A model generated the notes under the pieces. The model did no database searches. It was given only the letters and a program-made list of their open reading frames with translations, and had not been told where the DNA came from. DNA of 64,000 nt from Phascolomyces articulosus (taxonomy: Eukaryota; Mucoromycota; Mucoromycetes; Mucorales; Lichtheimiaceae): NCBI GenBank assembly GCA_025677815.1, contig JAIXMP010000027.1:372001-436000 (forward strand). Reading direction: 5' to 3'. Positions 24,918 to 36,604 of the stretch are shown here, piece by piece. Both the position numbers and the translations under genes were made by a program. Numbering within the stretch: position 1 is the first letter of the stretch; every line of letters starts with the position of its first letter.

Positions 24918-26024
24918 TATATAGACGGAGATGGCTAGGGCATAAGTATGAATAAGATAAACACGAAGAAATCTAAATGTAAAGGCAAATGAACCATATA
25001 CTAGGCTAGTCGGCTAATCACTTACCTTATCTATGTGCTTTCCTGGAAAATTATAACTGGTGGAGACACAACATTATACGTAGGACTAAAGAAAATTTGC
25101 ATCTATGGTAAGAAATATAGCTTTGATGAACCAAAACAGATGTACTATGTGATTTAAATTGGACTTGAATATGCCATGTAACTAATCTATAATTTTCTAA
25201 TAGTTACTGGAATGATGCAGGTGTCTATCCTGGACTGCCCTAATGAAACCCCATTTACTGACACTGCAAACATGTCTTAATAACAAAGGTAGGTTATTCA
25301 ATACCTATACACAAGTACGCTATCGCATTAATAATTAACTGTTTTTATTAGCTGATCGTTAAAAATAGCATGAATTTTATCAAGAACCACCATCTGTTGG
25401 CCAAAGCAAAAAATGAAATAGAATATGGTACAGGTTATCAACAAGTTGAAGACAGCGATGAAGTAAATACCTTCATCATTTACCCTCCTCCTCTTTGACC
25501 TTTCTCACAAAAAAAAAAAAACTAAAGATATGACTAAAGTTTTGACCACTGCTTAAAGTTTCTTCTCTTGCAAAGACAATATTATGTGGAAGCATCTGGT
25601 AGTTTATAATAATATGTATACATCATATAGTAAACTCATACTTAAAAAAGCATATAATTATCATTTGATAGACAAGGAACAACAACAACATATTAAATCA
25701 AAATAATATTAGAACTATCTTTCAACACAAAATGAATAATGAATATTTATTTTTTTTCTTCCTTGAGTAAAAATAACACGAAGAAGAAGAGATCAATAGG
25801 AAAATAGGGAAAAAAAATCATATTTAGTATATAAAAGATATATAGCAATGCGAAGCAAGAAGAAAGAAGAGAAAGAGAGGAGATATAAAAAGAATTTGGG
25901 CAAATCGGGATATATAAAATTGATTTACCCTCATAGTGGTGGTATATATATATATACAAGATATAAATAAGAATACACTAGTATGGGATGAAAAATGATC
26001 ACAGTATATTGTGGTAAACAAATA

Positions 26025-26366
26025 TTAACAAATCTGGTCTATGGCAAAACAGAAACACATGGCGGCCAAACTATTATATAGAAGAAATGTATTAGTGTAC
26101 ATTGTTGTGTATATAGAATGATCATGATAAAAAATGATCATTTTTGATAATATGTGTATAGTATTCTGTCTTTCTTACCATGCCCAACAGCATGAACAGT
26201 CGCAACATGAGCTATCATCTTGTGGTGGAGCTTCTTGTTGAATTACAATTGTTTGTGGTGGAGGCTGTGGTTGATAATACCCTTCAGGAGGAGGTGGTTG
26301 TGAATATAAAGGTTGTTGACCCTCTGGACCGGCATAACCATCTTGTGGAGGAGGATAGTAAGACAT
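26025..26366 (-). CDS. CYSTM-family small cysteine-rich membrane protein
   Basis: Two exons (26179-26366 and 26025-26070) give 234 nt, or 77 residues. The N-terminal 50 residues are Pro, Gln and Tyr-rich (PPPQDGYAGPEG, QPPPPEGYYQPQPPPQ). The C-terminus, reconstructed across the intron, reads CCDCSCCWACLAAMCFCFAIDQIC, a typical CYSTM module: cysteine clusters embedded in a short membrane segment ending in an acidic/IC tail. CYSTM proteins associate with the plasma membrane and are linked to stress tolerance in fungi and plants. Without splicing, the frame stops right after CCWAW and loses half of the motif, so the intron is well supported. The gene is too short for most annotation pipelines. 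Confidence 0.85.
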
Positions 26367-26989
26367 AATGATGAATATGTAATGGGATAATAAGTTGTTT
26401 TTTTTTGGAAAATAAAATAATAATGAAGAAAAGAATGATATTCTTTCAAACAACAGAACAATCCACACCCTTTTTATATTTTTCATTTTGTTGTTGTTGT
26501 TGTTGTTATTGATATCCTATTTACCGTTTTCCAAATCATTATAAATAATAAATGGGTGACACACTAAAAAAGCTTGTTTACATTATATACTTTTGTTATT
26601 GCTTGGCTCTCATTCTTTCCGAGTGAACCGAGGCTTTTCTGCAAGGTGCAACCAAAAGGAATTGGCTCCGCCACCCTGACAATTGTGTCAGATTATTTGA
26701 AATCTTGGCAATTTATTATACTCAAGGTAACTCATCATCCCATAGAGACCCATACATAACAATAAATATTAAGATGCGAAAAAAAAAAATGCAATTTATG
26801 TATTTAGAGATAATAAAAAGAAAAGAGAAAGAAGAAATGCACAATGTTTTTTTTATATACAAGTGAGTGGAAACTACGTCAAAAAGAAGAAAAAAAAGAG
26901 TGTTATAATATATGGTACAAGTATATAATTTTTTTTGGGTTCTCTTGTTTAGAAAGAGAAACTCATCATAATAATGAAACTCTTTTTGA

Positions 26990-29900
26990 TTATGGTGAAT
27001 TTCTTAATACAACGGCAGTGTCATCAGTAGTCGTATGATTGCTATTATTATTGGTCGTTGTTGTAGAAATAGAAGTAATAGTATTATTATTATTACCACT
27101 ACTACTGCTACTACTCATGGTATTATAAACACTTGGATCAGAATGACGACGTTGTGGTTGTTGTGGTGGCTGAACAAGAGGGCGTAAAGGAGGAGACCTG
27201 ATCGCATCCAAATAAGTCGGTAATTCAGGTGATTGAGGTGTTGTAGGTGTCAATGTTGGGGCTGGTTGAAGATAAGGTTGTACATCCATTCTTTGTCTCC
27301 ATTCACCAATGGTTCCAGACTTTCTTCTTGCTTCAAAGGATTCTGAAGGATTTAAGAGAATAGATAATGGAGGTGCCGAAGGAGGAGGTCCTAAATCTTC
27401 TTGTTCTTGTTGCAATTGTTGTTGTTGTTGAATCATCATTTTTTCACTTTGTATCATGGAGGAAGGTGGTATCATCATACTATCCATATTACTGTCCATC
27501 AACACTCCCATTTCAGATGGACGACGGCGTGGACCATGGCAACAAGGACAATATTCATCATTTTGGTATTGGTCATAAGTATAATAATCATCCGTCACGG
27601 TGTGGAATGTCACAGATCGATTATCGGCTGGATCACGTAAAATAACATGAAAGTTGGGATTGGTTGGATATAAACCAAAAGGTTGGCGATCTTCGTTATT
27701 GCTTGGATCATTGTTTTCGGTGGTACTACCACAAGTACTACTACTACTACTACCGCTACACTCCCCATTATTATTGCTTTGGTCAAGTGACGTCATTTGG
27801 TGGCGTTCTTCATAGTTGGGATAAATTTGAGTCAACAACGAGCGCATATCATCATGAATGACTGGCATCAAATAAGTATGATTTAAAAGTGGATTACGGT
27901 ACTGGTCTTGCAAATAAGCTGTGGTTGTTGGTTTTTCACCCCCATGATTCTCTTGATCCTCTTCTTCATCTTGAACCGAAGGAGCCAATGCTTCATGTGT
28001 TGTTAAACGTTTTAAACGACGTCCATACCACCACATGAATATAAGTGTGAATACAGGTAATGGAATAATACCAATGCCTTGTTCATACCCTCCCTTGAGC
28101 AACAAGAGCAAGAAGCTAACAAATTGAAAGACAACTGTTGAAAACAAGGTAGAATGTAATACAGTAGGCCAAATTCTTCCACCGCTTTCGACCTTGGTAA
28201 CATAGATATACATGAGCATATACTTGTAAACAAATGAAGAGGTGACAAAATAAACCAAGGCAAAAGGTAATACCAAAGGGGCGGTCGAAGAATATACCAA
28301 GGCAATGGTAAAGAAAAACAAGACAATATTGTAATTCAATGCAAAATCAAATGTGGGTGGCATGGCCAGTTTTTTAAACCGTCGAGGTGTGAGTCGCATA
28401 AAATATTTTCGTAACGTAATAGCTAAAACAGGCATGACTTGTACCAATTCCAATGAAACACCAAAGGCACGAATACAATATAAATTGATCCAAAAAGAAG
28501 AGACATCGGACATGTTTTTTGCCAATTGAGCCACGTATTCGGAAATGTATTCGTCACCCAAAATACCATCGAGTACCAATTGACGTAATTGACCGTATAA
28601 ACTGATAAACATGGACGAAATGGTGAAAATCAACAAGTGATTGATTAAAAAGAAAATGTATAACATGGCCAATGTTTTGCCATCCCGAGTTGTACGTGTC
28701 AAATAGCCTTGTTTCATTGTAACAAACCGGAAGAAATGAGGAAGTATATAGAATAAGAATCCCATCGTCAAAGGAGTAATGTAAGCTTGAACAAGACCAA
28801 TGATAAAGGAATGTTTTTCAATCATACTACGTGATTCTGGATACATTCGAATCATATTGACGATATTGGATAGGGCTGATAATATAGCAACTAAAAAAAA
28901 ACAATGATGCATAGTTTTTTTTAGCATGAAAATGATGATATCATTTTGCATTATTTGGATCTAAACAAAAGATAAAACTTACTCGGAATTAACCATACAA
29001 ACATAAAAGAAAAAAAGAAACCTCGACCAAACCATATTTTAAGGTGAAGCAAAGAATAAGGAATGGACATATTTGGCCAAACGATATCCTTTGCAGGAGG
29101 AGATATACATGCGCGTGTGGTTGATATTCTTGATGAAGGTGTTTTTTTCCGTTTAAATTGCTTTAATGCTTTATTTGCACATTGCATAGAACGAAAAGTG
29201 ACCCAACCATAATTCATCAATGATTCTTTTTCTGATGTTGAATTTAATCGTATTTGATAATTCAAATCACTGACTTGTTTTGTATAATACTCAATAGCAT
29301 CCTTGTTCTGCAGTTCTTGATGCTTGCTTTTATTGAAGAATAGGCAAAACGGAAATTGAAGCTTCCAATGACGGATGATTGGCCGTTTTTGATGACCCGG
29401 TGCACCTGTTAAAGTATATAAATATGTTATATATATGTCAATTAGGAAAAAAAAACCCGCTGACTTGTTGTTATGTGTGTGTGTGTGATGATAATCATTT
29501 CCTCCTCTCCCTCATTTTTCCCCGCCACAATTAAGTGGCTGGTCGCGTCTATCGGGCCCTTTTCATTCGGTTATTGTATTCATCCATTACACACACATTT
29601 ATATATAGCTACTCCCCAACCACACATAATCACGAGTCCCACTTTTTTTCAAGTGTTGCAAAAAAAAAAAAAAGCTCAGCAGTTTGTACACACACACAAG
29701 TGGAGAAATATATACCTTTTGCATAGGCAGCCAAGGCTTCTTCCAAGTGATACACAGCATCACGATATTGTTGTACCAAGTTGAGAAGTTTTGAGTTTTG
29801 TCTTCCCAACCATACTTGATCCATCGGATATTGAATACCATGATGAGATTCTAGCCACGATTTGAAGTCAATATCTGAACGCGATGCATGGGGTGGTATA

Positions 29901-30944
29901 TTGGTTATTAACAATGAACGAGATGATAAATGATAGGCTGGGGATCGATAAAATTTCTTTCGCATGGCAATATAGTCATTCGTAGCTCGATGTAAAAAAT
30001 AAATAACGACCAATGTAAAAAACCAAGTAGCAATCACTGGCGCTAAATACCATGATTGATCAGGTTCTTGTACTTCTTGACCCCCTCGAAAGTTTATACC
30101 CGAAATTGAAAGAAATCCAAAATCGAATGAAACAGGTGGCCAGTCCCTGTTGTTTGTTCGTTTGGTTCGTTTTCGTTATATGTGTGTAACAGAGACCCGA
30201 CAAAAAAAAATTATTATTCAATCAACCCATACTTATTTTACTATAATGATGATTATTTGTTATTAAAGGAAAAAAAGATATACTTACCCAGTAATTTTGG
30301 TTGCAGCCACATTGATTGGCATAAGAGCAGCAAAACCAATTATTGTTAATACAATCAATATATTACGAAGTGTACGCATAAATCTCAAGTAAAGGACAGC
30401 ATCATATCCAATACCATCGATAAGAAATTCGTCTGAAACTTTATACAACTGCTTTAGCCAATCACTCCATCCGAGCTCAGCATGTTTGGTGTTACGATTA
30501 CTGTAGTTATGATGTTGTTGTCGTTCTTGCGTGGCGGGTGGCGATGTAGATGAATTATTATTATTATTGTTATTGTTGTTGTTATTATTATGTTCATGAT
30601 GATGGTGATGATGATGATGATGATTCGTATGACTGGTAAGATGTTGATTGCTATTCTCGGTTCTATATAAATAACCATTAAGTTTCTTGTTTCTCGGGTT
30701 TTTAAAGGATATTTAATCTAATAATATGTTTTTATTACCGAGAGCTCATGATAGATGAAGATGAAGAACGTATACTGGATTTACTAGAAGGATATGCCAA
30801 AAAATGTCGAGGTCTTAACCAACTCACACACAGAATTACCACGATAGATACTAAAACATTGATAGCCAACTGAGTACCCATCGATCTAAGGGTCATATGT
30901 GCATCCTCCTCTGCTTGTTCTCGCAGAGCATCGTAAACTTCCAT
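26990..30944 (-). CDS. CSC1/OSCA/TMEM63-like hyperosmolality-gated cation channel
   Basis: Exons 30739-30944, 30288-30662, 29716-30146, 28983-29405 and 26990-28890 total 3336 nt, or 1111 residues. Layout: first membrane helix at about 28-43 (INVLVSIVVILCVSWL, RPR), a polyHis/polyAsn and Ser insert, LGWSDWLKQLYKVSDEFLIDGIGYDAVLYLRFMR, two more helices, a cytosolic PHM7-type domain (SSRSLLITNIPPHASRSD to the WPNM segment before exon 5), and from residue 479 the conserved membrane core (ITPLTMGFLFYILPHFFRF, INHLLIFTISSMFISL, FDFALNYNIVLFFFTIALVYSSTAPLVLPFALVYF, VFTLIFMWWYGRR). These proteins conduct Ca2+ and other cations when membranes are stretched or osmolarity rises. The roughly 280-residue cytosolic tail is low complexity and holds CPCCHGPRRRPSEMG. 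The gene is divergent from the AcuK-like gene, with 870 bp between starts. Confidence 0.93.
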
Positions 30945-31816
30945 GTATTTGATGAAAGAGTGATATGTAAATAAATTTCAAAGGTAGAAGAGGTAGAAAA
31001 AAAAGGAAAACAAAAAGGCCAAAAGGATTGTTGTTCGTGTTTAATAATAAGAAAAAGAAAAAAGAGAAAAAAGAGAAGGTCTTTTTTATTTTTTGTAAAA
31101 CAAAAAAAAGGAAAAAAAGAAAAAAAAAAGGCTGGGTTTATTATTACTATTATTTTTTTTTACCAGTGTAAAAATGTTTAATTCAAAAAGTACTTTTACA
31201 CCACCCGTGCGAACTGTTGTATGTATTTTATTCATATTTGCTGGCTCCGATACAATTAGAGGGGATGTTACCCACATGATGATCTAGTTACTTGGATATA
31301 ATCAATAATAAAAAAAATTAAAGAATTTATTAGAATGGCAAAGTATGGTAACTAACTACCAGTAATAATCATTTATATGTATAATAATAATAATAAAGTT
31401 GATGAAAAGAGATATCAGAGATACTCATACCTTATCTGGATAACCAAGAAAATGGAATCTTACTACAGAAATAGCAGTGGATGAGTGAAAAAAAACCCAA
31501 CCAACCAAAATCATTTAATCAAGGTACAAGAAAAAAAAGGCTTCTTTTTTATCCTTTTCTCTTCTCTTAAATAATAACAAATAAATAGAATAAGAATAAT
31601 ACAGAACACATTTATACTCACTCACTTACTCACTCACTCACTCACACAAAAAAACATACTTCTTTTCCTTTCTTCTTCTTTCTTTCATCCTTTCTTTTAT
31701 TTCGGCTCATATATTACCTTTCTATCTATCTATCTATCTCTATATATAAAAATATAAAAAAAAAACACTTCTTCTTTCTACTTCTTTAAATACTTCCTTG
31801 TTTTATTATTATCTTT
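30945..31816. promoter_or_regulatory. Divergent promoter region between the CSC1-like and ERT1/AcuK-like genes
   Basis: About 870 bases that must serve two genes transcribed away from each other. It holds A-rich and T-rich stretches, an ACTC/TCAC repeat at 31615-31645, a (CTAT)n run at 31721-31740, and CTTCTT-type pyrimidine blocks near the AcuK-like start. I see no clear factor site. Confidence 0.5.
31615..31645. repeat. (ACTC)n tetranucleotide repeat
   Basis: About seven imperfect ACTC units upstream of the ERT1/AcuK-like gene. Confidence 0.85.
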
Positions 31817-33952
31817 ATGGAATCAAAACCACAAGAAAACGGTAATAATAAGAACAAGAATAATACAAATAATACAAATAATAATCAGGGGTCATCCACA
31901 CCTACTACCATGGAGTCTAATACGACGGAATCCAATTCGAGTACTCCACAACAGCAACAACAACAACAAACACAACAAAATCAACCACAGCAACAAGACA
32001 CAAAAAAGAAAAGAACAGGTCCAAAACGGCGGAAAGTCACTCATGGTAAAAAAAAAAAAACAAATTATTTTCTTCCATTTGACATTGGGATAATATAATT
32101 TCATTAATTTTTATATTTCAATAGCTTGTGTATATTGTAGACGTTCACATATGACCTGTGATGAAGGTATTTTATTTTTTCGAAGAAAAAAAAAGGTTTT
32201 TGATATATTGAAAATTTAATGAATGAATGAAAATAAATATTTAGGTCGACCTTGTCAACGATGTATAAAACGAAGCATTGGTCATTTATGTCATGACGAA
32301 CCTAAACATTCGAATAATAACAATAATAACAATAATAATAATAACGCCAACAAAAATCGTGCAGCTCAACCTAACACAAGTAGTGCTGGGGCACCTTACA
32401 TGTCATTGAACAATATGCCTAACGGTGGTGGTATGTCTATAATATCTTTCATATATTCTTATTCTCCTTTTTATATATCTAATTTTGAATATTTTATCAT
32501 CATCTATAGGATTGAGTGGGAATAGTAACTTGGGTGGACTACCGATCCAATTCTTTGGGCAAATGGGTACGGGTCAACTTACATTTGCAAGTGAACATAT
32601 GGGGAATGAAATCTCGGTCATCAGGTATGTAAGCATTTTAAAAAACTGCTTATCAATGATTAAAAAAGTATCTTATCCTAAATTATTCTTTTCAGTAATT
32701 TCCTTGATTCGTTGGATGGTGATGTTCAATCCATGTATGGAAACAGCAATAACAATAATGCCAATAATCAACAAAATGCCGTGACAGCACCTACTGTCAA
32801 TACAACAGAAAAATTCTTTTTAACTGCTGCCGATCCATCGGATGGTAAACTGGAAGATCGATTGACAGAAGTCATTAATGCTAAATATGAAGCTGGATTT
32901 TTAAAACCTTATAATTATGTCAATGGTTATGCACGTTTGCAAAAATATATGGATAATAAGTAAGTTCTTTTATATTTACATAATAAGGCTTGAAGGTGAT
33001 GATGAATCATTGACACCTACCCATTGTCTAGTATGTCTGCATCCAGTCGACAACGTATTTTGAATGTCATGGGCACTTTCCGACCTGCATTCAGATCTGT
33101 GGCGCAATCATTAACAGATATTGATTTGATCTTGGTTGAAGAAGCATTTGAACGTTTGTTATTGGTAAGTATAAAAATAAAACAGAATGGTGCAAGGGAT
33201 TTGGTTTATATATGTATATATGTAAAAATAAAAGATGGGGATAAGAGATGGAGATCGGATAGGATCGGATTGAGTTTTGAAGAGACTGACTGACTGTAAT
33301 TTATAGGATTATGATCGTGTCTTTAGTTCCATGGGAATCCCAGCATGTCTGTGGCGTCGTACAGGTGAAATTTATAAAGGCAATAAGGAGTTTGCTTCAC
33401 TTGTCAATGTTCCCATTGAAAATTTACGAGAAGTAAGTTGATGGATATGAATCTTTTCTATTTTATTCTCTTTGCTTTATTGTTTATTCTTTTATATAAT
33501 AATTTTTAGGGACGACTATGCATATATGAATTAATGGCAGAAGAATCAGCAGTGAATTATTGGGAGGTAAATTAGAACATTTGTTTGTTGTTTACAAATA
33601 TATATTTATTTATTATTTATATTGGGAGGGGGGAAAAAGGTTACACTATCACCAACGATAAGAGAAATGACGTGTTTATTCTTGTTTTATTAGAAATACG
33701 GTAATATTGCTTTTGATCCTGGACAGAAGGCAGTATTAACATCTTGTTTGTTAAAGAACCCTGATCCGGATAATACAAATGTCATTTCTTGTTGTTTTTC
33801 ATTTACCATACGAAGAGATAAATATAATATTCCGGTAAGTTCTTTTATGTATAAAAAAGTGGGAAGTAGGAAATGATTTGGAATGGTAAATTGACCTTTA
33901 TTCTTCTTAGACGGTTATTGTTGGAAACTTTTTACCTGTACGCTTGCAATAA
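31817..33952 (+). CDS. ERT1: Zn2Cys6/PAS transcription factor of the ERT1/AcuK family (gluconeogenesis activator)
   Basis: Ten exons (31817-32045, 32125-32166, 32245-32430, 32510-32624, 32696-32959, 33032-33164, 33307-33432, 33510-33566, 33694-33834, 33911-33952) total 1335 nt, or 444 residues, with consistent phases. A basic stretch KKKRTGPKRRKVTH leads into the zinc cluster Cys78, 81, 88, 94, 97 and 106 (C-x2-C-x6-C-x5-C-x2-C-x8-C), where CVYCRRSHMTC and RCIKRSIGHLCHDEP are signatures of ERT1/AcuK/Rds2 proteins. The C-terminal 200 residues (RPAFRSVAQSLTD, SSMGIPACLWRRTGEIYKGNKEF, then FSFTIRRDKYNIPTVIVGNFLPV) form the PAS-like domain of that family. Relatives activate fructose-1,6-bisphosphatase and PEP carboxykinase genes during growth on non-sugar carbon. 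PolyN and polyQ linkers separate the domains. Orthology to ERT1 rather than a paralogue (AcuM/Gsm1) is likely but not proven. Confidence 0.88.
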
Positions 33953-35055
33953 TAGTTTATAAAATATACAACTCATATACATTTTTTATATAATAATAAT
34001 AAAAATAAAATAAAATAAAGGCCTGGTTTGTTTTTTTTTAGTTTATCTTTAACTATGAATGACCAATTTTGTTTTGTGAATAATAGGGTGGGTAAAAAAA
34101 ATGAGATTGATGGTATGAGCAATAAGGTATATCAATTCTCCTGTCATTAAGAAAAAAAACATGGACTTGCACCCTATATATTTTTAGTGATTGTAATGTG
34201 ACAGAACAATTCAATAAAAAATTTACAGTGTCTTTATAATATGATGATCGAATGTGTGTCTATCATTTCAATTTAATCATTCTGTATCGCATAAATATAT
34301 TTTTGCTGGTTAATTTCTTATATCAATCGTAAAGAATGATACGTTTACTATATCTTGATAATGGTACATGTTAATTTCTGCTATGTGTGAACGATTGTTC
34401 AAAAGGTGATCCCTTGCATAACTTGATTTTTTTGATTTAACAATATGTATAAAAAAAAGACAGGGTGTCAAATAACTATTTTGCTGGGTAATCTTCAAAT
34501 CCCCCACTGCATTGTTTCTATTGCTATTATATATAGGATCATTCAAAAATGATAACAAGATTATTCAAAGTAATAAAATTTTTCTGTAGCAGAAGGGGGG
34601 CGATTCCTATCATACATCTTCAACGCTTCTGTAACTTTTCATTTTTTTTTCTGAATATAGATAGTTGGATTTCAATGTTCATGTTTATATAGTGATTTCT
34701 GGATAGATATATAAAAGTGATAACTTTTGTTGTGATGTATAAAGGTCATGATAAATATGGTAATAGCATGGTTTTGATCCTTATTTATTAATGCTCTCCA
34801 ATGTCTTTCACTACTGCAAAAATAAGATTAAAGGTCGGGTTCCCTTTTTAGGTGTTCTTTACGGAGTATGAAAAAGTCTTTAGGATCTGCATGTTCAGCT
34901 GTTTCTTGTGGTTTAAGAGGATCAAAAGCAATACAACGATTTTTTTGATTTTTTTTAACTGTAGATCGACATTAATTCATAGATACTACTTCTATTATTA
35001 TTAACCAGTGCTGCATTTGTTATTCACTATGCATTTGAATATATGTAAATTTATA

Positions 35056-35748
35056 TTATTTGCCGGTTGTATTAACAAAGGTATCGATGATATTAGTCAA
35101 CAAGAGACATAGATGATTCTTACTGGTTGTTTCTCCGGAGCATAACAAATTTCCACTAGAAAAATATATAATGGTAAAATAGCATATCAACCCTTCATCC
35201 TTCCATATATAAAGAGAACTAATATGTAATACATAGGTGTCAAGTGCATAGAATGTGAATAGAGAGATTGAACTGTTTTTTTTTGCCTCAGTGATTTCGC
35301 CGTTACACAACCAAAATTTACCTCCGAGAATTTTCCCTTACCCTCGTCCGACCATTGTTAAGTAGACTTCATTCAATTTTTTTTTCTGCATTACCTTTAT
35401 ATATACACTCTCTAATCTCAATTTTTGTCGACAGTAAAATAATACAGCATATATAAAATAATCTACCATGCTAAAAGTTTTTTTATCTGCTTTCATTAGT
35501 TTATGACGCAAATATAGCGATATACCATTTGATTTAAGGTTTACAACAAGGGAGGATGGAACGATTTTTTTTCTATCTTTAAACAAATTGGCAGAAAGAA
35601 AAATAAGAGTGTGCAATCCAACAATTCTCAAAAAGCAACCAACAGTAGTCACTCCTGTTATGCTTATATTATTGTTGGACATGGACCTTCGCAGCCCGTA
35701 ATGACATAAAAATAAACATTGTTCTATTATTATTTGTCTATGTTTCAA
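35056..35748 (-). pseudogene. Putative multi-exon hypothetical gene or remnant
   Basis: The minus strand is open for 136 codons from ATG at 35748 (GVTTVGCFLRIVGLHTLIFL, FKDRKKIVPSSLVVNLKSNG) to a GTAAGG donor-like site at about 35343. It may continue through short exon-like pieces to SGNLLCSGETTSKNHLCLLL and NIIDTFVNTTGK, stopping near 35056. Composition is protein-like and the donor/acceptor spacing is plausible, but I cannot name a family or prove one continuous frame. Confidence 0.3.
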
Positions 35749-35964
35749 AATGACATTTGACCCAATTGGTTATCATACACTACGATTGTAAATTCAAAGC
35801 TTTTATATACTTGTAAAAAAAGAAAGGAGGATAAAACATACGTGATATACTGTATAGTCCTCTAACGATATATTTAACTATTACATGTCAATTTTTATGA
35901 ATTAGCGAATGTGTACCTTTGAACCGATTACATGTTTTTAACCGGGATTCATGCATTATTGTAT

Positions 35965-36225
35965 TATAGCAGAAATTTGGGAGTTGAACGCACTGCATTT
36001 CACCAAGCTTTGATTCATGAGCAAGCTTTTAACAATGAAATCCGTATGTTTATTGATAATAAGCGTGGCTTCAGTAATTAAAGGATCATGGTCGAAGCGT
36101 ATGCTGCGTATAAAGAATCTGCTCTGGTAAGGGTTGAAGGAAGAAGACAACATGAACCAAGAGTCATTCAAGAGAAAGTAGAGGAAAAAAACGGAACAAG
36201 GGCACAGACAACTATTGAATTATGA
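35965..36225 (+). pseudogene. Interrupted coding-like fragment
   Basis: The plus strand reads NLGVERTAFHQALIHEQAFN and EIRMFIDNKRGFSN, then a stop, then RIMVEAYAAYKESALVRVEG and RRQHEPRVIQEKVEEKNG, then another stop. Charged, protein-like peptide separated by in-frame stops suggests a decayed gene or mobile-element piece. No family assigned. Confidence 0.25.
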
Positions 36226-36604
36226 GCAGCTGGGAGCTTCAAGAAGATAATTTACAAGATTGTATGATCGACAGTGCCAATGACATGGAGGTGGTCCTCA
36301 ATAAGGGATTTGGTACCCAACATTCATTTATAATACAACCATCCAAATCGACAAAATGACCATCACTCTATATAGGAGTAAAAGTTTTGAACCATGGATA
36401 GCACAATAATAATAGCCTGGTATAATTGAAATTTACTATTTCTTAATACTAGACTAATGAGTAGTGATCTGTTGGAAAACCTTTGAATATTTTCATGGAG
36501 AAAACTCAGCATAATAACCTTCGCATTTTTTAAAGGGGAAAAAGAGAAAACGCTTTTTTATTATACACCTTTTTTCTTCTTCTTTCTGTTCTACTTCAGC
36601 TCTT

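Larger units (their letters stand above)
21251..26024. other. Gene-poor AT-rich interval
   Basis: About 4.8 kb. The first 400 bases are the T-rich UGDH 3' region. Further on are GAT repeats near 21945 and a (TA)n run at 22260-22285. A 95-codon open stretch at 24630-24917 is listed separately. A short exon-like stretch on the plus strand at about 25370-25464 reads MNFIKNHHLLAKAKNEIEYG. No complete gene or RNA gene was recognised. Confidence 0.5.
33953..36604. other. Gene-poor interval with degenerate coding pieces
   Basis: 2.65 kb between the AcuK-like gene and the HECT ligase. Two putative gene remnants are listed separately (35056-35748 minus, 35965-36225 plus). The last 70 bases are a T/C-rich leader ending at the HECT ATG. 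The rest shows nothing recognisable. Confidence 0.5.

Noticed and set aside
26101..26160. ATGATCAT repeats as an inverted-repeat element
   Set aside because: Two short palindromes in AT-rich DNA, with no target duplication or longer arms.
27367..27861. Frames antisense to the CSC1-like C-terminal tail
   Set aside because: Shadows of a low-complexity coding region with no family features.
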